NCBI GenBank assembly: GCA_963665265.2
Contig: CAXXHQ010000001.1
Location: 1-64,000, forward strand
DNA length: 64,000 nucleotides
From: CAXXHQ01 sp963665265
GTDB lineage: Bacteria; Planctomycetota; Planctomycetia; Pirellulales; Thermoguttaceae
Direction of reading: 5' to 3'
Part shown: in pieces, positions 51,053-60,715 of the stretch
How the letters are laid out: every line of letters begins with the position of its first letter
How positions within the stretch are numbered: the stretch's first letter is position 1
Notes under the pieces: model-generated
Databases searched by the model: none
The model's input: only the letters and a program-made list of their open reading frames with translations
What the model was told of the DNA's origin: nothing
Translations under genes and position numbers: made by a program

Positions 51053-51628
51053 ATGAGTTTGCCCGCCAGTCCGGAATTGATGTCGGCCGTTGATACGGCG
51101 CTTTTATTGATTGATTTTCAGGAGCGGCTGATGCCGGCGATTCACGACGGCGCCCGGGTTGCGTGGAACGGCGCAAGGTTGCTGGAGGGAGCGGCGATTT
51201 TGGGCGTTGCGGCGTTCGCGACTGAGCAGTATCCCAAGGGGCTCGGACCGACGATTCCGGCGATTGGGAAGTATTTTGAGGGTCAAAAAATACCGGAAAA
51301 GGTCGTGTTCAGCGCGGGGGCGTGCGGGGAGTTATTCGACAAGATGCGGGCAAACAATTTGAAGAAGATTTTAGTGGGGGGGGTAGAGACCCATGTCTGC
51401 GTCCAACAAACCGTCATGGACCTTTTGGCCGACGGCTGGGGGGTATTTGTGGCAGTGGACGCCGTAGGATCGCGGCGGACGCAAGACCATGAAACGGCTC
51501 TCCGGCGGATGGAAACTGCCGGGGCGACGCTGACGACGACCGAGGCAGCTCTTTTCGAGTGGCTCCGCGCGGCGGGGACGCCTGAGTTCAAAAAGATCAG
51601 TCAGTTAGTGCGTCAACTGGATCCGTAG
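51053..51628 (+). CDS. Isochorismatase-family hydrolase
   Basis: ATG at 51,053 follows AAGGAAAATG. The cysteine-hydrolase triad is seen: Asp in LLLIDFQERL, Lys in ATEQYPKGLG, and Cys in GGVETHVCVQQTV. The family includes nicotinamidases and isochorismatases; this one looks like the YcaC-type hydrolases. The substrate is unknown. It lies alone upstream of an efflux operon. Confidence 0.85.
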   Translation: MSLPASPELMSAVDTALLLIDFQERLMPAIHDGARVAWNGARLLEGAAILGVAAFATEQYPKGLGPTIPAIGKYFEGQKIPEKVVFSAGACGELFDKMRANNLKKILVGGVETHVCVQQTVMDLLADGWGVFVAVDAVGSRRTQDHETALRRMETAGATLTTTEAALFEWLRAAGTPEFKKISQLVRQLDP

Positions 51629-51710
51629 CGATCGATTGCGCGCGAATTTTGAGCTATGTTCCAGAAGATGCGAAAGTATAGAACTGCGCTAATATTCTGG
51701 AGTAGCGAAA

Positions 51711-52961
51711 ATGTTGACGAATATGCGAGTTGCGCCGATCGTCGGCCTCTTGACGTTTGTAACGATTCTCTCGGGCTGCGAGAACAAGGAAGCGGCGAAG
51801 GAGCACGGGGCGCCGAAGGTCATCGTCAGTCTTCCGATCGAGAAGGAAGTTCAAGACACAAAGGTGTTTACCGCTCGGCTGGATGCGGTATCCTCGGTGG
51901 ACATTCGGGCCCGGGTGAGCGGCTACTTGCAGTCGGTCAAATTTCAATCGGGCGCTGAAATAAAGAAGGACGCGCCTCTATTCGTCATCGACCCTCGCCC
52001 CTATCAAGCGACGTACGACCAAGCGAAAGCGGATCTGGATATCGCCAATGCGAAGGCGAAGTTCCAAGACGCGGATTTGGCTCGCAATAAAAAGTTGGTC
52101 GCCACGAACGCCGTGAGCGTCGAGGATTACGAACGGTCGGTCGCAGCGGCGGCGGAAGCGACGGCCTCGGTCGGCTCGGCGCAGGCCAAGTTGGAAAAGG
52201 CCAAGCTGGATCTCGACTTTACGAACGTAACTTCTCCGTTGGACGGGCGAATCAGCCGCAACTACATTACCGAGGGCAACCTCGTCTCGGCCGACGTAAC
52301 TCTTCTAACGACGATCGTTTCGGAAGATCCCATCTACGCCTACTTCGACATCGACGAGAATACGCTTCTCATGTTTAAGAAGCTCTTGCGTGAAGCGAAA
52401 GTGAAGGCGGACGGCGGCTCGGTGAAGACGCCGATACGTCTGGAATTGCAAAACGAAAGCGGCTTCCCGCATCTGGGCTCCTTGGATTTCGTGGACAATA
52501 AAGTGGATAGCGGAACGGCGACGCTCTCGATGCGGGCCGACTTCGCGAATCCGGCGGATCCGAACGGACATCGCATCTTCAACGCCGGTCTTTTCGCCCG
52601 GGTCCAAATTCCGGCGAGCGACAAATACAAGGCCTTGCTCGTGGCGGAGCGGGCGATCGGAACCGACCAAAGCGAGAAATTCGTTTACGTGGTGAACGAT
52701 AAGAATACGGTCGAGTATCGCAAAGTCGAATTAGGCGATCTTTACGACGGAATGCGAGTGATTCTCAGCGGCGTTCAAGCCGGCGACCGTGTGATTGTGA
52801 ACGGCTTGCAACGAGTTCGCCCGAAGATGCAGGTTCAAGCGGATGTGTTGTCGATGGAAGAGGCCGTGCATCCGGTTTCGGCTAAAATCGGCGTGAAAGA
52901 GGCGACGCCCGTCGAAAAGAAGTCGGACAAGAAGCCCTCCGAATCGCACGAGAAGAAGTAG
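51711..52961 (+). CDS. RND efflux periplasmic adaptor (MFP subunit, AcrA-like)
   Basis: A lipoprotein signal (VTILSGC) is followed by the lipoyl-like segment (VDIRARVSGYLQSVKF), a helical hairpin (about residues 95-160), the second lipoyl half (VTSPLDGRISRNYITEGNLV) and beta-barrel. The C-terminus is Lys/Glu-rich. The gene lies 63 bases before the RND permease, forming an AcrAB-like pair. No TolC-type outer-membrane gene is nearby. Confidence 0.92.
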   Translation: MLTNMRVAPIVGLLTFVTILSGCENKEAAKEHGAPKVIVSLPIEKEVQDTKVFTARLDAVSSVDIRARVSGYLQSVKFQSGAEIKKDAPLFVIDPRPYQATYDQAKADLDIANAKAKFQDADLARNKKLVATNAVSVEDYERSVAAAAEATASVGSAQAKLEKAKLDLDFTNVTSPLDGRISRNYITEGNLVSADVTLLTTIVSEDPIYAYFDIDENTLLMFKKLLREAKVKADGGSVKTPIRLELQNESGFPHLGSLDFVDNKVDSGTATLSMRADFANPADPNGHRIFNAGLFARVQIPASDKYKALLVAERAIGTDQSEKFVYVVNDKNTVEYRKVELGDLYDGMRVILSGVQAGDRVIVNGLQRVRPKMQVQADVLSMEEAVHPVSAKIGVKEATPVEKKSDKKPSESHEKK

Positions 52962-53024
52962 CTCGAAACAAGTTCGTCCCCGTAAAAGAATTCGAATTCC
53001 CGTCACGCAAAAAGCGAGATAGCC

Positions 53025-54548
53025 GTGTTTTCCCGATTTTTCATAGATAGACCGATTTTCGCCGCGGTATTGTCGATCGTGATGGTCATCGCGGGCTTGG
53101 TATCCGTCGTCGCGTTGCCCGTAGCGCAATATCCGGAGATCACGCCGCCGACGGTTCAGGTGACGTGCTCGTATTCCGGGGCGAACGCGCAAACGGTGGC
53201 CGACACCGTGGCCGCTCCGATTGAGCAGCAAGTGAACGGCGTGGAAGACATGATGTACATGTCGTCGCAATGCACGAACGACGGCTCCTACGTTCTGAAC
53301 GTGACGTTCAAGCTCGGCGTCGATTTGGACATCGCGCAAGTTTTGGTGCAGAATCGCGTGGCGATGGCGACCCCGACTTTGCCCGACGTGGTGAAGCAAA
53401 CCGGCGTGGTGACGAAAAAGCGTTCGCCGTCGATTCTTTTGGTGGTGAACTTATATTCGCCGAAGGAAACTTACGATCAGCTTTACCTGAGCAATTACGC
53501 GACGATCCAAGTTCGCGACGAGATCGCCCGATTGGACGGCGTCGGCGACGTGAACATTTTAGGCCAACAAGACTACAGCATGCGGGTTTGGCTCGATCCG
53601 AACCAACTTTCGTCGCGCAATATGACGGCCGACGACGTGGCGAAAGCCCTTAAAGAGCAAAACGTGCAAGTAGCGGCCGGTCAGCTCGGCCAGCCGCCGG
53701 CGGACGGTCGCGTCGATTTCCAATACACGTTGAGCGCGCTCGGCCGATTGCGCGAAGTCCCCCAATTTGAAAACATCGTGGTGAAGACGGGAAGCCAGGG
53801 ACAAATCACGCGATTGAAAGACGTGGCCCGAGTCGAACTCGGGGCGAAATCGGTCGATCAATCGTGCGGATTAGACGGACAACCGTCGGCCGGCTTGGCG
53901 ATTTATCAATTGCCCGGCTCAAACGCGTTGGATACGAGCAGGATAATCCACGAAAAGATGCAGGAGTTGAAAAAACGATTCCCTAGCGACTTGGACTACA
54001 AGATCGTTTATGACACCACTCCGTTCATCCACGAATCGATCATGGAGGTGTTCAAATCGCTGCGAGACGCGATCATCCTCGTGGCGATCGTGGTGCTGGT
54101 CTTTTTGCAAAATTGGCGCTCGGCGGTGATTCCGCTGATCGCGGTGCCGGTTTCCTTGATCGGCACGTTCGGCGTCATGGCGGCGTTCGGATATTCCTTG
54201 AACAACCTGACGTTGTTCGGATTGGTGCTAGCGATCGGCGTGGTTGTCGATGACGCGATCGTGGTCGTGGAAAACGTGGAACGATGGATCGAACACGGGA
54301 TGGAGCCGCGTGAAGCGTCGTATAAGTCGATGGAGGAAGTGACCGTGGCGGTTATCGCCATCGCCTTCGGCTTGAGCGCCGTGTTCATTCCGACGGCGTT
54401 CATCTCGGGCATCACGGGCCAATTCTTCCGCCAATTCGCCTTGACGATCGCGACGGCGACGCTGATATCGGCGTTCAACTCGCTGACGCTAAGCCCCGCC
54501 TTGGCGGCGATCATGCTAAACCGCGAGAAAAGCAAGCCGATTGGCTGA
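53025..54548 (+). CDS. RND efflux permease (AcrB-like), N-terminal half, frameshifted
   Basis: This frame holds the N-terminal half of an AcrB-type permease: FIDRPIFAAVLSIVMVIAGLV (first helix), the porter domains and TM4 with the proton-relay pair GVVVDDAIVVVENVE. It breaks after KSKPIG at 54,548. One missing base near 54,540 would restore KPDWLTKLINVS and join the C-terminal half, giving about 1,048 residues, the usual AcrB length. So this is a recent lesion or an assembly error. The adaptor is upstream. Confidence 0.92.
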   Translation: MFSRFFIDRPIFAAVLSIVMVIAGLVSVVALPVAQYPEITPPTVQVTCSYSGANAQTVADTVAAPIEQQVNGVEDMMYMSSQCTNDGSYVLNVTFKLGVDLDIAQVLVQNRVAMATPTLPDVVKQTGVVTKKRSPSILLVVNLYSPKETYDQLYLSNYATIQVRDEIARLDGVGDVNILGQQDYSMRVWLDPNQLSSRNMTADDVAKALKEQNVQVAAGQLGQPPADGRVDFQYTLSALGRLREVPQFENIVVKTGSQGQITRLKDVARVELGAKSVDQSCGLDGQPSAGLAIYQLPGSNALDTSRIIHEKMQELKKRFPSDLDYKIVYDTTPFIHESIMEVFKSLRDAIILVAIVVLVFLQNWRSAVIPLIAVPVSLIGTFGVMAAFGYSLNNLTLFGLVLAIGVVVDDAIVVVENVERWIEHGMEPREASYKSMEEVTVAVIAIAFGLSAVFIPTAFISGITGQFFRQFALTIATATLISAFNSLTLSPALAAIMLNREKSKPIG

Positions 54549-54553
54549 CGAAG

Positions 54554-56170
54554 TTGATTAACGTCTCGTTAGGCTGGTTCTTCAAAGGGTTCAATAAATC
54601 GTTTGACTCCTGCACGAAGGGTTACGCAAAGGTCGTGCGCCGCTGCGTTCGGGCTTCGGCGGTCGGCTTGGCGATTTACGTCGGCTTACTGTTCCTCACG
54701 TATTTTGAATTCAAGCATGTGCCGGGCGGCTTCATTCCCAATCAGGATAAAGGCTATTTACTGGTGAACATGCAATTGCCCGACTCGGCTTCGGTGGAAC
54801 GCACCCAAGCGGTGGTTGATCGGGCGGGCGCGATCGCCATGAAAACGCCGGGCGTGAAACATACGATCACGATCGCCGGCATGTCGTGCCTTTTGAACGC
54901 GAACGGCTCGAATTTCGGCACGATGTTCGTAATTCTAGACGAATTTGAGAATCGGCACGGCCCGGGGCTTAGCGCGGACGCGATCGCCCAAAGGCTGCGC
55001 GCGATTTACTATCAGCAAATACTTGAAGCGCAAGTGGGCGTGTTCGGAGCGCCGCCGGTGGATGGATTGGGCAATGCGGGCGGGTTCAAGCTGATGGTGC
55101 AGGATCGCAGCGACAGCGGGCTGGAAATGCTGCAAAAAGAGACTGACGATCTGGCCCTGGCCGGCAACCAAAGCCGGGAAGTCACCAGCTTGTTCACGAT
55201 GTTCCGCTCGAACGTGCCGCAACGGTTCGTTGATATCGACCGGGAGAAATGCAAAAAAATGGGCGTCGCGTTGAGCGACGTATTCAACGCGCTCCAATAC
55301 AACTTGGGGGGCTACTACGTCAACGACTTCAATAAGTTCGGCCGAACATGGCAAGTCAATATTCAAGCGTCGGCGCCCTATCGGATGGACTCGAAAGACG
55401 TGACCGATCTGAAAGTGCGCAACTCGCAGGGAAATATGGCGCCGTTAGGTTCGGTCGTGAAGGTCCAGGAAAGCAACGGTCCGATCATGGTCAACCGGTA
55501 CAACATGTATCCGGCTGCGGCCATCAACGGGGTCGAGGCTCCAGGAGTCAGCTCCGGCGAAGCCATGGCGAAAATGGAGGAATTGGCTTCGGCGATGCCT
55601 TCGTCGTTCGGATTTGAATGGACGGAACTATCGTATTTGCAAAAAACGGCCGGCAACACAGCAATCCTTATCTTCCCGTTGTGCATTTTGTTCGTGTTTT
55701 TAACGCATTCGGCCGAATACGAAAGTTGGGCCTTACCCCTGGCGATCATTTTGATCGTACCGATGGGCATTCTCTGCTCGTTGACCGGCGTTTGGCTGGC
55801 CGGAATGGACAACGATATTTTCACGCAGATCGGGTTCGTCGTTTTGGCGGGATTGGCGTGTAAAAACGCGGTATTGATCGTCGAATTCGCCAAGCAACAG
55901 CGCGAGCACGGATTGGGCATTGAAGACGCGGCCGTCGAGGCTTCGCATCTTCGATTGCGTCCGATCATGATGACCTCGTTCGCCTTCATTTTGGGAGTGG
56001 TTCCGTTGGTATTGGCGAGCGGAGCCGGCTCCGAAATGCGGCGGACGTTGGGCATGGCCGTGTTTAGCGGAATGCTTGGAGTGACGTTCTTCGGCATATT
56101 CCTGACGCCGATTTTCTTCAACGTGTTGGAGCATTTGCGTTGTCGAGGGAAGTCGGAGCCGTCGCACTAA
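54554..56170 (+). CDS. RND efflux permease (AcrB-like), C-terminal half
   Basis: This frame continues the AcrB-type permease after the frameshift: SLGWFFKGFNKSFD, the second porter region (LANSASVERTQAVV-like part) and TM10 with the conserved Lys in VLAGLACKNAVLIVEFAKQ, TM11-12 to the end. The ATG at 54,554 has no good ribosome site and begins inside the large loop between the halves, supporting a split gene rather than two real genes. Confidence 0.9.
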   Translation: MINVSLGWFFKGFNKSFDSCTKGYAKVVRRCVRASAVGLAIYVGLLFLTYFEFKHVPGGFIPNQDKGYLLVNMQLPDSASVERTQAVVDRAGAIAMKTPGVKHTITIAGMSCLLNANGSNFGTMFVILDEFENRHGPGLSADAIAQRLRAIYYQQILEAQVGVFGAPPVDGLGNAGGFKLMVQDRSDSGLEMLQKETDDLALAGNQSREVTSLFTMFRSNVPQRFVDIDREKCKKMGVALSDVFNALQYNLGGYYVNDFNKFGRTWQVNIQASAPYRMDSKDVTDLKVRNSQGNMAPLGSVVKVQESNGPIMVNRYNMYPAAAINGVEAPGVSSGEAMAKMEELASAMPSSFGFEWTELSYLQKTAGNTAILIFPLCILFVFLTHSAEYESWALPLAIILIVPMGILCSLTGVWLAGMDNDIFTQIGFVVLAGLACKNAVLIVEFAKQQREHGLGIEDAAVEASHLRLRPIMMTSFAFILGVVPLVLASGAGSEMRRTLGMAVFSGMLGVTFFGIFLTPIFFNVLEHLRCRGKSEPSH

Positions 56171-56254
56171 AAGGCGATTGTTGCCGTTGCGCCGTCCGGT
56201 TATAATTCCGGCGTAAACGGAACGAAATCAAAACAGATAAGGGGAGCCGCCGTC

Positions 56255-57592
56255 ATGGCAAGTCGTACGAAACCGATCATTTCCGAAGAGATAGAAATCG
56301 TTCGCACGACAAGACTCGGCGAAGCGACGATCCCGTCTCCGCTGCAACGCAGCAGCGGCGCGAGCGACGGCTATCCGCACTTCGTTCCCGACGACACGTT
56401 CATCCAGCATCACGTTCACGTTCAATTGAACGAACCGCCGCGACCGCAACGGTTGTTCGAGAAGGCGGGTCCGAGGGAGAAGATATTCTTTCCGCCGGCG
56501 ACGACCCGGGCGGCGATCGTGACCTGCGGCGGCCTCTGCCCCGGTCTGAACAACGTCATTCGCTCGGTGTTCCTTGAACTGCACATGAATTACGGGGTGC
56601 CTGAGATTTTGGGCATTCGCTACGGCTATCAGGGAATGAATCCGCAAGTCGGCCTTCCGCCGGTGAAGCTGACCATGGAAATGGTCGAGGACATTCACGA
56701 GGAAGGGGGTACGATTCTCGGCAGTTCGCGCGGAAATCAAGAGCCGAAAGTGATGGTCGATTTCTTGCAACAACAGGGAATTAACATCCTGTTTTGCGTC
56801 GGCGGCGACGGAACGCAACGCGGCACGCACCAGATCGCCCAGGAAGTCGAGGCTCGCGGCTTGAAAATCGCCGTGGTCGGGATACCCAAGACGATTGATA
56901 ACGACATTGAATTTTGCGATCGTACGTTCGGCTTCACGACGGCCATTGAAGAGGCCGAGCGATGCATCGACTGCGCACATTCGGAGGCGAAGGGGGCGAG
57001 GAACGGCATCGGATTGGTGAAGCTAATGGGGCGTGAGGCGGGCTTCATCGCCGCCGGCGCCACGCTGGCGAGCCAAGAAGTGAATTTCACGCTCGTGCCC
57101 GAAGTTCCGTTCGCGCTCGAAGGAGAGCATGGTTTTCTCGCGGCGCTGCGCGAACGCATCAATAAACGGCAGCATGCGGTAATCGTCGTGGCGGAAGGGG
57201 CCGGCCAGAATCTGTTCATCTCATCGGAAGACGGCTGCGACGCCTCGGGCAATAAAAAACTGCAAGACATCGGCCTGCTTTTGAAGCAAGAGATCGCCGA
57301 TTATTTCTCGCGACTCGGCCCAAAGGTGGAAATCAAGTACATCGATCCGAGCTACGTGATTCGCAGCGTTCCGGCGAATTGCGAAGACGACATTCTGTGC
57401 GACCAATACGGACGCCGCGCGGCGCATGCGGCGATGTCCGGCGCCACGGACGCGCTGATCGCCCATATCCACGGAACGTTCATCCACGTTCCGCTCGAAA
57501 TGTCGGTCAACACGAAGCGTCGAATGGACCCCGAGGGAGAGCTTTGGGCCTCGGTTCTCTCGGCGACCGGTCAGCAACGAAAGTTCGAGTAA
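56255..57592 (+). CDS. 6-phosphofructokinase (plant-like ATP-dependent type)
   Basis: The kinase makes fructose 1,6-bisphosphate in glycolysis. N-terminal 75 residues form an extension. The core has TCGGLCPGLNNVI, GGDGTQRGTH (Gly after GD, as in ATP-using enzymes), PKTIDNDI (with Lys as in the plant-type and PPi groups), and MGREAGFIA. This mix matches the plant-like clade found in planctomycetes. Whether ATP or PPi is the donor should be tested. A bidirectional terminator follows. Confidence 0.85.
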   Translation: MASRTKPIISEEIEIVRTTRLGEATIPSPLQRSSGASDGYPHFVPDDTFIQHHVHVQLNEPPRPQRLFEKAGPREKIFFPPATTRAAIVTCGGLCPGLNNVIRSVFLELHMNYGVPEILGIRYGYQGMNPQVGLPPVKLTMEMVEDIHEEGGTILGSSRGNQEPKVMVDFLQQQGINILFCVGGDGTQRGTHQIAQEVEARGLKIAVVGIPKTIDNDIEFCDRTFGFTTAIEEAERCIDCAHSEAKGARNGIGLVKLMGREAGFIAAGATLASQEVNFTLVPEVPFALEGEHGFLAALRERINKRQHAVIVVAEGAGQNLFISSEDGCDASGNKKLQDIGLLLKQEIADYFSRLGPKVEIKYIDPSYVIRSVPANCEDDILCDQYGRRAAHAAMSGATDALIAHIHGTFIHVPLEMSVNTKRRMDPEGELWASVLSATGQQRKFE

Positions 57593-57632
57593 GAATGCGC
57601 CGTTTTTTTCGGCCGCGATAGAACGCAAGAAA

Positions 57633-57666
57633 CAAAAAGGGCGGGATTACCCCGCCCTTCTTTTTT
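57633..57666. terminator. Bidirectional terminator between the phosphofructokinase gene and a convergent gene
   Basis: GGGCGGG (57,639-57,645) pairs with CCCGCCC (57,651-57,657), flanked by AAAAA and TTCTTTTTT. Confidence 0.9.
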
Positions 57667-57675
57667 CCAGTTTTT

Positions 57676-58416
57676 TTATACGAAGGTCATCCAAGGAGCG
57701 TCGGCGGATTGCTTTTCCGGAGACTCGTCGGAACGGATGCGTTCTTGGGCGTCGGAGAGCAATTGGTCCAAGTAACGGTCGACGCTTTCGTATTCGGACT
57801 CGATCAATTCGCCGCTCATGCTTTTGAGCGCGGTCTTCATTTTTTCGACGGCGGCGATGATCGCTTTATAGTCGGCGGCGCCGAGCGCAGGACCGCCGGC
57901 ATAGGCGCGACGGAAAGGCGCCTCGACAGCGGCGCGATCGGCGGAGAAAGTTTGACTCTTTAACAAAGTCGGCCAAAGCATGATCTCGCGCTGCGCCGAT
58001 TTAGTCGTTTGCGAGGCGAGCTTGGCGGGAGCGGACATAACGGGCAAGGGCTGGGAACGAGCGACTTGGCGCTGCGCAATCTGCGACTCCTGCTGGCGAT
58101 ACCACCAATCGCGACCCGACTGACGTTGGTCGTTCATCGACTGGGTTCGCATTTGAGCCTGCGAAGCCATCGACGAATTAATTTGCTGCCAAGCGGCGCT
58201 CTTTTGCGAAGCGGTCTGGCTTTGGAGGTCGCGATTTTGGGAATAGGATCGTTGATTGGCGGCGTTTTGCATGGTGGAGGAGGCTAACGCCCAACCGCCG
58301 ACCATGTCTTCATAGGGGTAATAGGGGATAAATTGCGCATGGACCGCGCCCGCCGTTAAAATGACGATCGCTCCAGCGACGACTCGAACGAACGACGGAC
58401 GACCAAGAAATGACAT
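57676..58416 (-). CDS. Exported hypothetical protein, Gln/Ser-rich
   Basis: ATG at 58,416 follows AGGGAGATGCAGG. A signal peptide (VVAGAIVILTAGAVHA) precedes a Gln/Ser/Arg-rich helical region (about residues 50-130) and a helical C-terminal domain. No known family. Such signal-bearing proteins are common in planctomycetes. Its stop is just after the bidirectional terminator. Confidence 0.7.
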   Translation of the reverse strand: MSFLGRPSFVRVVAGAIVILTAGAVHAQFIPYYPYEDMVGGWALASSTMQNAANQRSYSQNRDLQSQTASQKSAAWQQINSSMASQAQMRTQSMNDQRQSGRDWWYRQQESQIAQRQVARSQPLPVMSAPAKLASQTTKSAQREIMLWPTLLKSQTFSADRAAVEAPFRRAYAGGPALGAADYKAIIAAVEKMKTALKSMSGELIESEYESVDRYLDQLLSDAQERIRSDESPEKQSADAPWMTFV

Positions 58417-58702
58417 CCTGCATCTCCCTAAAAACGCTTTCACCGCACTGACAAATATCTATCTAAAGACTATAAAAAGTCTATCGAGAAAAACAATCGT
58501 TCAATTCTCGAAAATGTCGATTGAAGACGGTTCTTCGCGAATTAATCGCGAAACCTCGCGGTTTGCCGAATATATGCCGATTAGGCGAAGTTTTTAAAAG
58601 GGCGAATTTTAGCGGCCGACCGATTCAACGAGGTTTGTTTTTTTGGTAAAATGGCGGTTTCGCCTAGAGAATTCCGAAATACCTTATTGATTGAAATAGA
58701 CC

Positions 58703-59983
58703 GTGAGTGAATCGATAGCAATTCGACCGCGCGGCCCGCTTTTCGGGAAGATTCGCCCGCCAGGCTCCAAGAGCGTGACGAATCGGGCGTTGGTCTGCGC
58801 CGCGCTGGCCAAAGGCGATTCGGAATTGCTCGGCGCCTTGGATAGCGAAGATACTCGAGTGATGCTCGATTCGCTTCGGCGACTGGGGCTAGGCATTTCC
58901 CAAGATTCAAGCGGCGAGACGTTACGAGTTCAGGGCTGCAACGGCAAGATTCCGGCCGCGAAGGCGGACTTATACGTCGCGAACAGCGGAACGACCGTTC
59001 GATTTTTGGCGGCGACGGTCGCGCTCGGCTCGGGCGAATTTCGGTTGGACGGAACGCCTCGGATGCGGCAAAGGCCAATCGGCGACTTGCTCGACGCGCT
59101 GCGACAATGCGGAACCGAGGCGGAATGCGAACAGGGAACGAACTGCCCGCCGGTAGTGATTCGCGCCAAAGGTCTTGCCGGCGGAAAGACGGAAATTGCA
59201 GGGAACGTTTCGAGCCAGTTCCTTTCAGGCCTGTTGCTGGCCGCCCCTTATGCAAACCGTTCGACGGAAATCGTCGTTCGCGGCGAACTTGTCTCGAAGC
59301 CCTATGTGGAAATGACCCTGGCAGTGATGAGGTCGTTCGGCGTATCGACGGAAAGCGATCTGCAGCGGTTCGTCGTGCCGTCTGGCGCGGGATACGAAGG
59401 ACGGCGTTACGAGATCGAGCCGGACGCTTCGGCCGCGAGCTATTTCTTTGCGGCGGCGGCCGTCACGGGCGGCACGATTACCGTCGAAGGACTCACGAAA
59501 AACGCGTTACAAGGGGACGTGGCGTTTTGCGACTGCCTGGAACGGATGGGCTGCAAGGTCGTCTATCGGGAGAACGAGATCGAAGTTACGGGCGGGAAAT
59601 TACGGGGAATCGAAGCGAATATGAACGCGATCAGCGACACGGTGCAGACGCTGGCCGCCGTGGCTCCCTTCGCCGAAGGCCCCACAGTGATTACCGACGT
59701 CGGTCATATCCGCCATAAAGAGACGGATAGAATTCGAGCGGTAGTGGCGGAATTGCGCAAGTGCGGAATCGAGGCGGAGGAATTTGAAGACGGCATGAAA
59801 ATCACGCCGGGACCAATCTCTCCGGCGAGAATAGCCACCTATGACGACCACCGAATGGCGATGAGTTTCGCTTTGCTCGGATTGAAAGCGGACGGGATCG
59901 AGATACTAGATCCCGATTGCACGGGAAAGACCTACCCGAAGTTTTTCGAGGATTTGGCGAGACTGAAGACAATCGCAGGATAA
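58703..59983 (+). CDS. aroA: 3-phosphoshikimate 1-carboxyvinyltransferase (EPSP synthase)
   Basis: EPSP synthase acts in the shikimate pathway. Marks are RPPGSKSVTNRAL near the N-terminus, NSGTTVRFLAAT, and GHIRHKETDRIRAV with DDHRMAMSFAL near the C-terminus. Length, 426 residues, is normal. The start is GTG at 58,703, and no strong ribosome site is seen. It is convergent with the zinc-ribbon gene. Confidence 0.96.
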   Translation: MSESIAIRPRGPLFGKIRPPGSKSVTNRALVCAALAKGDSELLGALDSEDTRVMLDSLRRLGLGISQDSSGETLRVQGCNGKIPAAKADLYVANSGTTVRFLAATVALGSGEFRLDGTPRMRQRPIGDLLDALRQCGTEAECEQGTNCPPVVIRAKGLAGGKTEIAGNVSSQFLSGLLLAAPYANRSTEIVVRGELVSKPYVEMTLAVMRSFGVSTESDLQRFVVPSGAGYEGRRYEIEPDASAASYFFAAAAVTGGTITVEGLTKNALQGDVAFCDCLERMGCKVVYRENEIEVTGGKLRGIEANMNAISDTVQTLAAVAPFAEGPTVITDVGHIRHKETDRIRAVVAELRKCGIEAEEFEDGMKITPGPISPARIATYDDHRMAMSFALLGLKADGIEILDPDCTGKTYPKFFEDLARLKTIAG

Positions 59984-59993
59984 AAAGCGTGGA

Positions 59994-60239
59994 TTAGCGA
60001 GGGTGGGGCAAGCGTGATTGAGCGCCGCTTCGACAATCGGCCGAAGCAAGCAACTCGTCGGCGCGACGCAGCAGTGAGTCGATAGCCTCGGGACAGTCAA
60101 GCCGCATCGCAGGGTCGGCGGCGGTGAGTTTGCCGCGGCAATGTTGACAAACGACCTTTTTCCCCAAATACTCCACACGAATTTGCAACCTGCGCCCGCA
60201 AGTCGGGCATTCCTGCACGAAATAAGTTGGGTTGGGCAT
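59994..60239 (-). CDS. Small zinc-ribbon protein
   Basis: The 81-residue protein has a C4 zinc ribbon (ECPTCGRRLQIRVEYLGKKVVCQHC, C-x2-C to C-x2-C) and a helical C-terminus. GGAGGTTCCG precedes the ATG at 60,239. Such short zinc-ribbon proteins occur often in planctomycetes. The function is unknown. Confidence 0.75.
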   Translation of the reverse strand: MPNPTYFVQECPTCGRRLQIRVEYLGKKVVCQHCRGKLTAADPAMRLDCPEAIDSLLRRADELLASADCRSGAQSRLPHPR

Positions 60240-60715
60240 CGCGGAACCTCCTGTCGCTCCATGGAGTAATCCATCGACGCCAATTATCTTCCTTCAGCAG
60301 TATTTGTCAACGACAAAGAGAGCTTTCCAGGGGAAATGGTCCTGAAATGCGATCTACGGAACAGCGGCAATATACATACACTAGAAAAACGGAACCGCCG
60401 GTTGGCAAAAATAACGGCTTGTCGGCCTCCAAACAGACCACCCAATCCTCGTATAACTCCAATCGCATGACGATAAGTATTTTAAGAATGGAGTAAATAG
60501 AAAATATTTGACTCCCAGGGTATTTTTTGCGTTTGAAGCGAATCCGGCGACGGAGCCCCTCATGACATAGGGGTTTTTCAGACGGCCGGACTAAAACATA
60601 AGAGCTGCTAATGCGTGGAATTTACGGGCAAAATAGTATACTACTGCTGTCGAGTCGAACGCCCTCCCCTACCCCGACGAACGGAATTTGAACTTCACCG
60701 ACAAGGACTGCTAGC
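60240..60715. other. Intergenic stretch upstream of an isochorismatase-like gene
   Basis: No gene is seen in these 476 bases. The frame 60,227-60,496 has no ribosome site and looks accidental. Confidence 0.4.
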
